NCBI RefSeq assembly: GCF_040115645.1
Contig: NW_027096025.1
Location: 620,001-684,000 of the forward strand
Direction of reading: 5' to 3'
Length of the DNA: 64,000 nt
DNA from: Euwallacea fornicatus
Lineage: Eukaryota > Arthropoda > Insecta > Coleoptera > Curculionidae
A program made the position numbers and the translations under genes. The notes beneath the pieces are model-generated. The model was not told the origin of the DNA and made no database searches. It saw only the letters and a list, made by a program, of their open reading frames with translations. Position 1 is the stretch's first letter; each line of letters opens with the position of its first letter. Shown here one piece after another: positions 10,745 through 24,388 of this stretch.

Positions 10745-13700
10745 ATTATCGAGCTTCAAAGTTTGAAATGTTACGAAAGTTGTGTGTTTGAGCAAATAAA
10801 GTACTATTTTTCTCGGAAATGCAACAAGATGCAATTATGATTTGTTGTGACGTCTCAAAGATCTCGTGGAGCTGATTAATTTGACACTTCGTTTAAGAAA
10901 TTTGGTGATCATTTGTCGAAGTTAACGAGCTTCAAAGTTTGAAATGTTACGAAAGTTGTGTGTTTGAGCAAATAAAGTACTATTTTTCTCGGAAATGCAA
11001 CAAGATGCAATTATGATTTGTTGTGATGTCTCAAAGATCTCGTGGAGCTGATTAATTTGACACTTCGTTTAAGAAATTTGGTGATCATTTGTCGAAGTTA
11101 ACGAGCTTCAAAGTTTGAAATGTTACGAAAGTTGTGTGTTTGAGCAAATAAAGTACTATTTTTCTCGGAAATGCAACAAGATGCAATTATGATTTGTTGT
11201 GACGTCTCAAAGATCTCGATGAACTGATTAATTTGGCACTTCGTTTAAGAAATTTGGTGATCATTTGTCGAAGTTAACGAGCTTCAAAGTTTGAAATGTT
11301 ACGAAAGTTGTGTGTTTGAGCAAATAAAGTACTATTTTTCTCGGAAATGCAACAAGATGCAATTATGATTTGTTGTGACGTCTCAAAGATCTCGTGGAGC
11401 TGATTAATTTGACACTTCGTTTAAGAAATTTGGTGATCATTTGTCGAAGTTAACGAGCTTCAAAGTTTGAAATGTTACGAAAGTTGTGTGTTTGAGCAAA
11501 TAAAGTACTATTTTTCTCGGAAATGCAACAAGATGCAATTATGATTTGTTGTGATGTCTCAAAGATCTCGTGGAGCTGATTAATTTGACACTTCGTTTAA
11601 GAAATTTGGTGATCATTTGTCGAAGTTAACGAGCTTCAAAGTTTGAAATGTTACGAAAGTTGTGTGTTTGAGCAAATAAAGTACTATTTTTCTCGGAAAT
11701 GCAACAAGATGCAATTATGATTTGTCGTGACGTCTCAAAGATCTCGATGAACTGATTAATTTGGCACTTCGTTTAAGAAATTTGGTGATCATTTGTCGAA
11801 GTTAACGAGCTTCAAAGTTTGAAATGTTACGAAAGTTGTGTGTTTGAGCAAATAAAGTACTATTTTTCTCGGAAATGCAACAAGATGCAATTATGATTTG
11901 TTGTGACGTCTCAAAGATCTCGTGGAGCTGATTAATTTGACACTTCGTTTAAGAAATTTGGTGATCATTTGTCGAAGTTAACGAGCTTCAAAGTTTGAAA
12001 TGTTACGAAAGTTGTGTGTTTGAGCAAATAAAGTACTATTTTTCTCGGAAATGCAACAAGATGCAATTATGATTTGTTGTGACGTCTCAAAGATCTCGTG
12101 GAGCTGATTAATTTGACACTTCGTTTAAGAAATTTGGTGATCATTTGTCGAAGTTAACGAGCTTCAAAGTTTGAAATGTTACGAAAGTTGTGTGTTTGAG
12201 CAAATAAAGTACTATTTTTCTCGGAAATGCAACAAGATGCAATTATGATTTGTTGTGACGTCTCAAAAATCTCGTGGAGCTGATTAATTTGACACTTCGT
12301 TTAAGAAATTTGGTGATCATTTGTCGAAGTTAACTAGCTTCAAAGTTTGAAATGTTACAAAAGTTGTGTGTTTGAGCACATAAAGTACTATTTTTCTTGG
12401 AAATGCAACAAGATGCAATCATGATTTGTTGTGACGTCTCAAAGATCTCGACGAGCTGATTAATTTGATACATCGATTAAGAAATTTGGTGATCATTTGT
12501 CGAAGTTAACGAGCTTCAAAGTTTGAAATGTTACGAAAGTTGTGTGTTTGAGCACATAAAGTACTATTTTTCTTGGAAATGCAACAAGATGCAATTATGA
12601 TTTGTTGTGACGTCTCAAAAATCTCGTGGAGCTGATTAATTTGACACTTCGTTTAAGAAACTTGGTGTTTGTTTGCTGAAGTTATCGAGCTTCGATGTTT
12701 GAAATGTTACAAAAGTTGTGTGTTTGAGCACATAACGTACTATTTTTCTTGGAAATGCAACAAGATGCAATTATGATTTGTTGTGACGTCTCAAAGATCT
12801 CGTGGAGCTGATTAATTTGACACTTCGTTTAAGAAATTTGGTGATCATTTGTCGAAGTTAACGAGCTTCAAAGTTTGAAATGTTACAAAAGTTGTGTGTT
12901 TGAGCACATAAAGTACTATTTTTCTTGGAAATGCAACAAGATGCAATTATGATTTGTTGTGACGTCTCAAAGATCTCGTGGAGCTGATTAATTTGACACT
13001 TCGTTTAAGAAATTTGGTGATCATTTGTCGAAGTTAACGAGCTTCCAAGTTTGAAATGTTACAAAAGTTGTGTGTTTGAGCACATAAAGTACTATTTTTC
13101 TTGGAAATGCAACAAGATGCAATCATGATTTGTTGTGACGTCTCAAAGATCTCGTGGAGCTGATTAATTTGTCACTTCGTTTAAGAAACTTGGAGTTTGT
13201 TTGCCGAAATTATCGAGCTTCGAAGTTTGAAATGTTACAAAAGTTGTGTGTTTGAGCACATAAAGTACTATTTTTCTTGGAAATGCAACAAGATGCAATC
13301 ATGATTTGTTGTGACGTCTCAAAGATCTCGACGAGCTGATTAATTTGATACATCGATTAAGAAATTTGGTGATCATTTGTCGAAGTTAACGAGCTTCAAA
13401 GTTTGAAATGTTACGAAAGTTGTGTGTTTGAGCACATAAAGTACTATTTTTCTTGGAAATGCAACAAGATGCAATTATGATTTGTTGTGACGTCTCAAAA
13501 ATCTCGTGGAGCTGATTAATTTGACACTTCGTTTAAGAAACTTGGTGTTTGTTTGCTGAAGTTATCGAGCTTCGATGTTTGAAATGTTACAAAAGTTGTG
13601 TGTTTGAGCACATAACGTACTATTTTTCTTGGAAATGCAACAAGATGCAATTATGATTTGTTGTGACGTCTCAAAAATCTCGTGGAGCTGATTAATTTGA

Positions 13701-14440
13701 CACTTCGTTTAAGAAACTTGGTGTTTGTTTGCTGAAGTTATCGAGCTTCGATGTTTGAAATGTTACAAAAGTTGTGTGTTTGAGCACATAACGTACTATT
13801 TTTCTTGGAAATGCAACAAGATGCAATTATGATTTGTTGTGACGTCTCAAAGATCTCGTGGAGCTGATTAATTTGACACTTCGTTTAAGAAATTTGGTGA
13901 TCATTTGTCGAAGTTAACGAGCTTCAAAGTTTGAAATGTTACGAAAGTTGTGTGTTTGAGCAAATAAAGTACTATTTTTCTTGGAAATGCAACAAGATGC
14001 AATCATGATTTGTTGTGACGTCTCAAAGATCTCGACGAGCTGATTAATTTGACACTTTATTTAAGAAACTTGGAGGTTGTTTGCCGAAGTTATCGAGCTT
14101 CGATGTTTGAAATGTTACAAAAGTTGTTTGTTTGAGCACACAAAGTACTATTTTTCTTGGAAATGCAACAAGATGCAATCATGATTTGTTGTGACGTCTC
14201 AAAGATCTCGACGAGCTGATTAATTTGGCACTTCGTTTAAGAAACTTGGAGTTTGTTTGCCGAAGTTATCGAGCTTCGAAGTTTGAAATGTTACAAAAGT
14301 TGTGTGTGTGAGCACATAACGTACTATTTTTCTTGGTAATGCAACAAGATGCAATTATGATTTGTTGTGACGTCTCAAAAATCTCGTGGAGCTGATTAAT
14401 TTGACACTTCGTTTAAGAAACTTGGAGTTTGTTTGCCGAA
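10642..14440 (+). repeat. 21-monomer segmental duplication, copy 2
   Basis: Second, directly adjacent copy of the 3696-bp unit, in the same orientation. No internal mismatch or indel was found on line-by-line comparison. Near-perfect identity over about 3.8 kb, set against the 5-10% differences usual between neighbouring monomers here, makes this one of the youngest events in the window. An assembly duplication of the same length cannot be excluded from sequence alone. Confidence 0.88.
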
Positions 14441-14799
14441 GTTATCGAGCTTCGAAGTTTGAAATGTTACAAAAGTTGTGTGTTTGAGCACATAAAGTAC
14501 TATTTTTCTTGGAAATGCAACAAGATGCAATTATGATTTGTTGTGACGTCTCAAAGATCTCGTGGAGCTGATTAATTTGACACTTCGTTTAAGAAACTTG
14601 GAGTTTGTTTGCCGAAGTTATCGAGCTTCGAAGTTTGAAATGTTACAAAAGTTGTGTGTTTGAGCACATAAAGTACTATTTTTCTTGGAAATGCAACAAG
14701 ATGCAATCATGATTTGTTGTGACGTCTCAAAGATCTCGTGGAGCTGATTAATTTGACACTTCGTTTAAGAAACTTGGAGTTTGTTTGCCGAAATTATCG

Positions 14800-16488
14800 A
14801 GCTTCAAAGTTTGAAATGTTACGAAAGTTGTGTGTTTGAGCAAATAAAGTACTATTTTTCTCGGAAATGCAACAAGATGCAATTATGATTTGTTGTGACG
14901 TCTCAAAGATCTCGTGGAGCTGATTAATTTGACACTTCGTTTAAGAAATTTGGTGATCATTTGTCGAAGTTAACGAGCTTCAAAGTTTGAAATGTTACGA
15001 AAGTTGTGTGTTTGAGCAAATAAAGTACTATTTTTCTCGGAAATGCAACAAGATGCAATTATGATTTGTTGTGACGTCTCAAAGATCTCGTGGAGCTGAT
15101 TAATTTGACACTTCGTTTAAGAAATTTGGTGATCATTTGTCGAAGTTAACGAGCTTCAAAGTTTGAAATGTTACGAAAGTTGTGTGTTTGAGCAAATAAA
15201 GTACTATTTTTCTCGGAAATGCAACAAGATGCAATTATGATTTGTTGTGACGTCTCAAAAATCTCGTGGAGCTGATTAATTTGACACTTCGTTTAAGAAA
15301 TTTGGTGATCATTTGTCGAAGTTAACGAGCTTCAAAGTTTGAAATGTTACAAAAGTTGTGTGTTTGAGCACATAAAGTACTATTTTTCTTGGAAATGCAA
15401 CAAGATGCAATCATGATTTGTTGTGACGTCTCAAAGATCTCGTGGAGCTGATTAATTTGTCACTTCGTTTAAGAAACTTGGAGTTTGTTTGCCGAAGTTA
15501 TCGAGCTTCGAAGTTTGAAATGTTACAAAAGTTGTGTGTTTGAGCAAATAAAGTACTATTTTTCTCGGAAATGCAACAAGATGCAATTATGATTTGTTGT
15601 GACGTCTCAAAAATCTCGTGGAGCTGATTAATTTGACACTTGGTTTAAGAAATTTGGTGATCATTTGTCGAAGTTAACGAGCTTCAAAGTTTGAAATGTT
15701 ACGAAAGTTGTGTGTTTGAGCAAATAAAGTACTATTTTTCTTGGAAATGCAACAAGATGCAATCATGATTTGTTGTGACGTCTCAAAGATCTCGACGAGC
15801 TGATTAATTTGACACTTTATTTAAGAAACTTGGAGGTTGTTTGCCGAAGTTATCGAGCTTCGATGTTTGAAATGTTACAAAAGTTGTGTGTTTGAGCACA
15901 CAAAGTACTATTTTTCTTGGAAATGCAACAAGATGCAATCATGATTTGTTGTGACGTCTCAAAGATCTCGACGAGCTGATTAATTTGGCACTTTATTTAA
16001 GAAACTTGGAGGTTGTTTGCCGAAGTTATCGAGCTTCGATGTTTGAAATGTTACAAAAGTTGTGTGTTTGAGCACACAAAGTACTATTTTTCTTGGAAAT
16101 GCAACAAGATGCAATCATGATTTGTTGTGACGTCTCAAAGATCTCGACGAGCTGATTAATTTGGCACTTCGTTTAAGAAACTTGGAGTTTGTTTGCCGAA
16201 GTTATCGAGCTTCGAAGATTGAAATGTTACAAAAGTTGTGTGTGTGAGCACATAACGTACTATTTTTCTTGGTAATGCAACAAGATGCAATTATGATTTG
16301 TTGTGACGTCTCAAAAATCTCGTGGAGCTGATTAATTTGACACTTCGTTTAAGAAACTTGGAGTTTGTTTGCCGAAGTTATCGAGCTTCGAAGTTTGAAA
16401 TGTTACAAAAGTTGTGTGTTTGAGCACATAAAGTACTATTTTTCTTGGAAATGCAACAAGATGCAATCATGATTTGTTGTGACGTCTC
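14800..16488 (+). repeat. Block of about 10 monomers, copy 2 (TTGGTTTAAG)
   Basis: Second copy of the block marked by TTGGTTTAAG (near 15639). It matches copy 1 at +12848 bp and copy 3 at +2639 bp, which is 15 monomers less the 1-bp deletion at 17128. Local differences from the other copies include GAAGATTGAAATG near 16216 and a GGCACTTTATTT monomer near 15988. From about 15250 the match to 20001-21878 also continues past the block into the following A monomers. Confidence 0.75.
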
Positions 16489-17120
16489 AAAGATCTCGTG
16501 GAGCTGATTAATTTGACACTTCGTTTAAGAAACTTGGAGTTTGTTTGCCGAAATTATCGAGCTTCAAAGTTTGAAATGTTACGAAAGTTGTGTGTTTGAG
16601 CAAATAAAGTACTATTTTTCTCGGAAATGCAACAAGATGCAATTATGATTTGTTGTGACGTCTCAAAGATCTCGTGGAGCTGATTAATTTGACACTTCGT
16701 TTAAGAAATTTGGTGATCATTTGTCGAAGTTAACGAGCTTCAAAGTTTGAAATGTTACGAAAGTTGTGTGTTTGAGCAAATAAAGTACTATTTTTCTCGG
16801 AAATGCAACAAGATGCTATTATGATTTGTTGTGACGTCTCAAAGATCTCGACGAACTGATTAATTTGGCACTTCGTTTAAGAAATTTGGTGATCATTTGT
16901 CGAAGTTAACGAGCTTCAAAGTTTGAAATGTTACGAAAGTTGTGTGTTTGAGCAAATAAAGTACTATTTTTCTCGGAAATGCAACAAGATGCAATTATGA
17001 TTTGTTGTGACGTCTCAAAGATCTCGTGGAGCTGATTAATTTGACACTTCGTTTAAGAAATTTGGTGATCATTTGTCGAAGTTAACGAGCTTCAAAGTTT
17101 GAAATGTTACGAAAGTTGTG

Positions 17121-17135
17121 TGTTTGACCAATAAA
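17121..17135 (+). other. 1-bp deletion that shifts array register
   Basis: TTTGAGCAAATAAAG in neighbouring form A monomers is read here as TTTGACCAATAAAG: one A is lost and the preceding G becomes C. All monomers before this point start at 1+176k and all later ones I checked start at 176k. This is the only length change found in the window. It could be a real mutation or a consensus error in the assembly. Confidence 0.9.
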
Positions 17136-17424
17136 GTACTATTTTTCTCGGAAATGCAACAAGATGCAATTATGATTTGTTGTGACGTCTCAAAAATCTC
17201 GTGGAGCTGATTAATTTGACACTTCGTTTAAGAAATTTGGTGATCATTTGTCGAAGTTAACGAGCTTCAAAGTTTGAAATGTTACAAAAGTTGTGTGTTT
17301 GAGCACATAAAGTACTATTTTTCTTGGAAATGCAACAAGATGCAATCATGATTTGTTGTGACGTCTCAAAGATCTCGTGGAGCTGATTAATTTGACACTT
17401 CGTTTAAGAAACTTGGAGTTTGTT

Positions 17425-19127
17425 TGCCGAAATTATCGAGCTTCAAAGTTTGAAATGTTACGAAAGTTGTGTGTTTGAGCAAATAAAGTACTATTTTTCT
17501 CGGAAATGCAACAAGATGCAATTATGATTTGTTGTGACGTCTCAAAGATCTCGTGGAGCTGATTAATTTGACACTTCGTTTAAGAAATTTGGTGATCATT
17601 TGTCGAAGTTAACGAGCTTCAAAGTTTGAAATGTTACGAAAGTTGTGTGTTTGAGCAAATAAAGTACTATTTTTCTCGGAAATGCAACAAGATGCAATTA
17701 TGATTTGTTGTGACGTCTCAAAGATCTCGTGGAGCTGATTAATTTGACACTTCGTTTAAGAAATTTGGTGATCATTTGTCGAAGTTAACGAGCTTCAAAG
17801 TTTGAAATGTTACGAAAGTTGTGTGTTTGAGCAAATAAAGTACTATTTTTCTCGGAAATGCAACAAGATGCAATTATGATTTGTTGTGACGTCTCAAAAA
17901 TCTCGTGGAGCTGATTAATTTGACACTTCGTTTAAGAAATTTGGTGATCATTTGTCGAAGTTAACGAGCTTCAAAGTTTGAAATGTTACAAAAGTTGTGT
18001 GTTTGAGCACATAAAGTACTATTTTTCTTGGAAATGCAACAAGATGCAATCATGATTTGTTGTGACGTCTCAAAGATCTCGTGGAGCTGATTAATTTGTC
18101 ACTTCGTTTAAGAAACTTGGAGTTTGTTTGCCGAAGTTATCGAGCTTCGAAGTTTGAAATGTTACAAAAGTTGTGTGTTTGAGCAAATAAAGTACTATTT
18201 TTCTCGGAAATGCAACAAGATGCAATTATGATTTGTTGTGACGTCTCAAAAATCTCGTGGAGCTGATTAATTTGACACTTGGTTTAAGAAATTTGGTGAT
18301 CATTTGTCGAAGTTAACGAGCTTCAAAGTTTGAAATGTTACGAAAGTTGTGTGTTTGAGCAAATAAAGTACTATTTTTCTTGGAAATGCAACAAGATGCA
18401 ATCATGATTTGTTGTGACGTCTCAAAGATCTCGACGAGCTGATTAATTTGACACTTTATTTAAGAAGCTTGGAGGTTGTTTGCCGAAGTTATCGAGCTTC
18501 GATGTTTGAAATGTTACAAAAGTTGTGTGTTTGAGCACACAAAGTACTATTTTTCTTGGAAATGCAACAAGATGCAATCATGATTTGTTGTGACGTCTCA
18601 AAGATCTCGACGAGCTGATTAATTTGACACTTTATTTAAGAAACTTGGAGGTTGTTTGCCGAAGTTATCGAGCTTCGATGTTTGAAATGTTACAAAAGTT
18701 GTGTGTTTGAGCACACAAAGTACTATTTTTCTTGGAAATGCAACAAGATGCAATCATGATTTGTTGTGACGTCTCAAAGATCTCGACGAGCTGATTAATT
18801 TGGCACTTCGTTTAAGAAACTTGGAGTTTGTTTGCCGAAGTTATCGAGCTTCGAAGTTTGAAATGTTACAAAAGTTGTGTGTGTGAGCACATAACGTACT
18901 ATTTTTCTTGGTAATGCAACAAGATGCAATTATGATTTGTTGTGACGTCTCAAAAATCTCGTGGAGCTGATTAATTTGACACTTCGTTTAAGAAACTTGG
19001 AGATTGTTTGCCGAAGTTATCGAGCTTCGAAGTTTGAAATGTTACAAAAGTTGTGTGTTTGAGCACATAAAGTACTATTTTTCTTGGAAATGCAACAAGA
19101 TGCAATCATGATTTGTTGTGACGTCTC
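17425..19127 (+). repeat. Block of about 10 monomers, copy 3 (TTGGTTTAAG)
   Basis: Third copy of the block, marker near 18278. It starts like copy 2 with a TTGCCGAAATTATC A monomer and runs through the CACTTTATTT and GTGTGTGAG monomers. Private differences include TTAAGAAGCTTGG near 18463, which creates an AAGCTT site, and GGAGATTG near 18992. After about 19127 it changes to CGACG where copy 2 has CGTGG. Confidence 0.73.
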
Positions 19128-20000
19128 AAAGATCTCGACGAGCTGATGAATTTGACACTTTGTTTAAGAAACTTGGTGTTTGTTTGCTGAAGTTATCGAG
19201 CTTCGATGTTTGAAATGTTACAAAAGTTGTGTGTTTGAGCACATAACGTACTATTTTTCTTGGAAATGCAACAAGATGCAATTATGATTTGTTGTGACGT
19301 CTCAAAAATCTTGTGGAGCTGATTAATTTGACACTTCGTTTAAGAAACTTGGAGTTTGTTTGCCGAAGTTATCGAGCTTCGAAGTTTGAAATGTTACAAA
19401 AGTTGTGTGTTTGAGCACATAACGTACTATTTTTCTTGGCAATGCAACAAGATGCAATTATGATTTGTTGTGACGTCTCAAAAATCTCGTGGAGCTGATT
19501 AATTTGACACTTCGTTTAAGAAACTTGGAGTTTGTTTGCCGAAGTTATCGAGCTTCGAAGTTTGAAATGTTACAAAAGTTGTGTGTTTGAGCACATAAAG
19601 TACTATTTTTCTTGGAAATGCAACAAGATGCAATCATGATTTGTTGTGACGTCTCAAAGATCTCGACGAGCTGATTAATTTGGCACTTCGTTTAAGAAAC
19701 TTGGAGTTTGTTTGCCGAAGTTATCGAGCTTCGAAGTTTGAAATGTTACAAAAGTTGTGTGTTTGAGCACATAAAGTACTATTTTTCTTGGAAATGCAAC
19801 AAGATGCAATTATGATTTGTTGTGACGTCTCAAAAATCTCGTGGAGCTGATTAATTTGACACTTCGTTTAAGAAACTTGGAGTTTGTTTGCCGAAGTTAA
19901 CGAGCTTCAAAGTTTGAAATGTTACGAAAGTTGTGTGTTTGAGCAAATAAAGTACTATTTTTCTCGGAAATGCAACAAGATGCAATTATGATTTGTTGTG

Positions 20001-21878
20001 ATGTCTCAAAGATCTCGTGGAGCTGATTAATTTGACACTTCGTTTAAGAAATTTGGTGATCATTTGTCGAAGTTAACGAGCTTCAAAGTTTGAAATGTTA
20101 CAAAAGTTGTGTGTTTGAGCACATAAAGTACTATTTTTCTTGGAAATGCAACAAGATGCAATCATGATTTGTTGTGACGTCTCAAAGATCTCGTGGAGCT
20201 GATTAATTTGTCACTTCGTTTAAGAAACTTGGAGTTTGTTTGCCGAAGTTATCGAGCTTCGAAGTTTGAAATGTTACAAAAGTTGTGTGTTTGAGCAAAT
20301 AAAGTACTATTTTTCTCGGAAATGCAACAAGATGCAATTATGATTTGTTGTGACGTCTCAAAAATCTCGTGGAGCTGATTAATTTGACACTTGGTTTAAG
20401 AAATTTGGTGATCATTTGTCGAAGTTAACGAGCTTCAAAGTTTGAAATGTTACGAAAGTTGTGTGTTTGAGCAAATAAAGTACTATTTTTCTTGGAAATG
20501 CAACAAGATGCAATCATGATTTGTTGTGACGTCTCAAAGATCTCGACGAGCTGATTAATTTGACACTTTATTTAAGAAACTTGGAGGTTGTTTGCCGAAG
20601 TTATCGAGCTTCGATGTTTGAAATGTTACAAAAGTTGTGTGTTTGAGCACACAAAGTACTATTTTTCTTGGAAATGCAACAAGATGCAATCATGATTTGT
20701 TGTGACGTCTCAAAGATCTCGACGAGCTGATTAATTTGACACTTTATTTAAGAAACTTGGAGGTTGTTTGCCGAAGTTATCGAGCTTCGATGTTTGAAAT
20801 GTTACAAAAGTTGTGTGTTTGAGCACACAAAGTACTATTTTTCTTGGAAATGCAACAAGATGCAATCATGATTTGTTGTGACGTCTCAAAGATCTCGACG
20901 AGCTGATTAATTTGGCACTTCGTTTAAGAAACTTGGAGTTTGTTTGCCGAAGTTATCGAGCTTCGAAGTTTGAAATGTTACAAAAGTTGTGTGTGTGAGC
21001 ACATAACGTACTATTTTTCTTGGTAATGCAACAAGATGCAATTATGATTTGTTGTGACGTCTCAAAAATCTCGTGGAGCTGATTAATTTGACACTTCGTT
21101 TAAGAAACTTGGAGTTTGTTTGCCGAAGTTATCGAGCTTCGAAGTTTGAAATGTTACAAAAGTTGTGTGTTTGAGCACATAAAGTACTATTTTTCTTGGA
21201 AATGCAACAAGATGCAATCATGATTTGTTGTGACGTCTCAAAGATCTCGTGGAGCTGATTAATTTGACACTTCGTTTAAGAAACTTGGAGTTTGTTTGCC
21301 GAAATTATCGAGCTTCAAAGTTTGAAATGTTACGAAAGTTGTGTGTTTGAGCAAATAAAGTACTATTTTTCTCGGAAATGCAACAAGATGCAATTATGAT
21401 TTGTTGTGACGTCTCAAAGATCTCGTGGAGCTGATTAATTTGACACTTCGTTTAAGAAATTTGGTGATCATTTGTCGAAGTTAACGAGCTTCAAAGTTTG
21501 AAATGTTACGAAAGTTGTGTGTTTGAGCAAATAAAGTACTATTTTTCTCGGAAATGCAACAAGATGCTATTATGATTTGTTGTGACGTCTCAAAGATCTC
21601 GACGAACTGATTAATTTGGCACTTCGTTTAAGAAATTTGGTGATCATTTGTCGAAGTTAACGAGCTTCAAAGTTTGAAATGTTACGAAAGTTGTGTGTTT
21701 GAGCAAATAAAGTACTATTTTTCTCGGAAATGCAACAAGATGCAATTATGATTTGTTGTGACGTCTCAAAGATCTCGTGGAGCTGATTAATTTGACACTT
21801 CGTTTAAGAAATTTGGTGATCATTTGTCGAAGTTAACGAGCTTCAAAGTTTGAAATGTTACGAAAGTTGTGTGTTTGA
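20001..21878 (+). repeat. Block of about 10 monomers, copy 4 (TTGGTTTAAG)
   Basis: Fourth copy, marker near 20390. It matches 15250-17127 at a shift of 4751 bp (27 monomers less the 1-bp deletion), including the rare GATGCTATTATG at 21567, seen otherwise only at 272 and 16816. The match ends at about 21878, where this copy reads GCACATAAAG and the other carries the deletion. This is close to the last regular TCTCGG monomers and so to the zone I edge. Confidence 0.73.
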
Positions 21879-24388
21879 GCACATAAAGTACTATTTTTCT
21901 TGGAAATGCAACAAGATGCAATCATGATTTGTTGTGACGTCTCAAAGATCTCGTGGAGCTGATTAATTTGACACTTCGTTTAAGAAACTTGGTGTTTGTT
22001 TGCTGAAGTTATCGAGCTTCGATGTTTGAAATGTTACAAAAGTTGTGTGTTTGAGCACATAACGTACTATTTCTCTTGGAAATGCAACAAGATGCAATTA
22101 TGATTTGTTGTGACGTCTCAAAGATCTCGTGGAGCTGATTAATTTGACACTTCGTTTAAGAAATTTGGTGATCATTTGTCGAAGTTAACGAGCTTCAAAG
22201 TTTGAAATGTTACGAAAGTTGTGTGTTTGAGCACATAACGTACTATTTTTCTTAGAAATGCAACAAGATGCAATTATGATTTGTTGTGACGTCTCAAAGA
22301 TCTCATCGAGCTGATGAATTTGACACTTTGTTTAAGAAACTTGGTGTTTGTTTGCTGAAGTTATCGAGCTTCGATGTTTGAAATGTTACAAAAGTTGTGT
22401 GTTTGAGCACATAACGTACTATTTTTCTTGGAAATGCAACAAGATGCAATTATGATTTGTTGTGACGTCTCAAAGATCTCATCGAGCTGATGAATTTGAC
22501 ACTTTGTTTAAGAAACTTGGTGTTTGTTTGCTGAAGTTATCGAGCTTCGATGTTTGAAATGTTACAAAAGTTGTGTGTTTGAGCACATAACGTACTATTT
22601 TTCTTGGAAATGCAACAAGATGCAATTATGATTTGTTGTGACGTCTCAAAAATCTTGTGGAGCTGATTAATTTGACACTTCGTTTAAGAAACTTGGAGTT
22701 TGTTTGCCGAAGTTATCGAGCTTCGAAGTTTGAAATGTTACAAAAGTTGTGTGTTTGAGCACATAACGTACTATTTTTCTTGGCAATGCAACAAGATGCA
22801 ATTATGATTTGTTGTGACGTCTCAAAAATCTCGTGGAGCTGATTAATTTGACACTTCGTTTAAGAAACTTGGAGTTTGTTTGCCGAAGTTATCGAGCTTC
22901 GAAGTTTGAAATGTTACAAAAGTTGTGTGTTTGAGCACATAAAGTACTATTTTTCTTGGAAATGCAACAAGATGCAATTATGATTTGTTGTGACGTCTCA
23001 AAGATCTCGTGGAGCTGATTAATTTGACACTTCGTTTAAGAAACTGGGAGTTTGTTTGCCGAAGTTATCGAGCTTCGAAGTTTGAAATGTTACAAAAGTT
23101 GTGTGTTTGAGCACATAACGTACTATTTTTCTTGGAAATGCAACAAGATGCAATTATGATTTGTTGTGACGTCTCAAAAATCTCGTGGAGCTGATTAATT
23201 TGACACTTCGTTTAAGAAACTTGGTGTTTGTTTGCTGAAGTTATCGAGCTACGATGTTTGAAATGTTACAAAAGTTGTGTGTTTGAGCACATAACGTACT
23301 ATTTTTCTTGGAAATGCAACAAGATGCAATTATGATTTGTTGTGACGTCTCAAAGATCTCGTGGAGCTGATTAATTTGACACTTCGTTTAAGAAATTTGG
23401 TGATCATTTGTCGAAGTTAACGAGCTTCAAAGTTTGAAATGTTACAAAAGTTGTGTGTTTGAGCAAATAAAGTACTATTTTTCTTGGAAATGCAACAAGA
23501 TGCAATCATGATTTGTTGTGACGTCTCAAAGATCTCGACGAGCTGATTAATTTGACACTTTGTTTAAGAAACTTGGTGTTTGTTTGCTGAAGTTATCGAG
23601 CTTCGATGTTTGAAATGTTACAAAAGTTGTGTGTTTGAGCACACAAAGTACTATTTTTCTTAGAAATGCAACAAGATGCAATTATGATTTGTTGTGACGT
23701 CTCAAAGATCTCATCGAGCTGATGAATTTGACACTTTGTTTAAGAAACTTGGTGTTTGTTTGCTGAAGTTATCGAGCTTCGATGTTTGAAATGTTACAAA
23801 AGTTGTGTGTTTGAGCACATAACGTACTATTTCTCTTGGAAATGCAACAAGATGCAATTATGATTTGTTGTGACGTCTCAAAAATCTCGTGGAGCTGATT
23901 AATTTGACACTTCGTTTAAGAAATTTGGTGATCATTTGTCGAAGTTAACGAGCTTCAAAGTTTGAAATGTTACAAAAGTTGTGTGTTTGAGCACATAAAG
24001 TACTATTTTTCTTGGAAATGCAACAAGATGCAATCATGATTTGTTGTGACGTCTCAAAGATCTCGTGGAGCTGATTAATTTGACACTTCGTTTAAGAAAC
24101 TTGGTGTTTGTTTGCTGAAGTTATCGAGCTTCGATGTTTGAAATGTTACAAAAGTTGTGTGTTTGAGCACATAACGTACTATTTCTCTTGGAAATGCAAC
24201 AAGATGCAATTATGATTTGTTGTGACGTCTCAAAGATCTCGTGGAGCTGATTAATTTGACACTTCGTTTAAGAAATTTGGTGATCATTTGTCGAAGTTAA
24301 CGAGCTTCAAAGTTTGAAATGTTACGAAAGTTGTGTGTTTGAGCAAATAAAGTACTATTTTTCTTGGAAATGCAACAAGATGCAATCA

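Larger units (their letters stand above)
1..21999 (+). repeat. Zone I: A-rich satellite domain
   Basis: About 125 monomers, mixing form A (TTGTCGAAGTTAAC, CAAATAAAG, TCTCGG, tail TTTGGTGATCAT) with form B (TTGCCGAAGTTATC, CACATAAAG, TTCTTGG, tail CTTGGAGTTTGT). The TCTCGG marker is frequent here and vanishes after about 21.7 kb except for one island near 25.6 kb. Other markers seen only or nearly only in this zone are CACTTTATTTAAG, CATCGATTAAG, TTGGTTTAAG, CTCGATGAACTG and GTGTGTGAG with GGTAATG. The zone holds several long segmental repeats listed separately. The 22-kb edge is set by where marker frequencies change and is not a sharp junction. Confidence 0.8.

Noticed and set aside
6946..14440. 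Treating the 3696-bp duplication as a certain assembly error
   Set aside because: The two outer flanks differ clearly and neighbouring regions show similar but older segmental copies, so a real event is plausible; read support is needed to decide.
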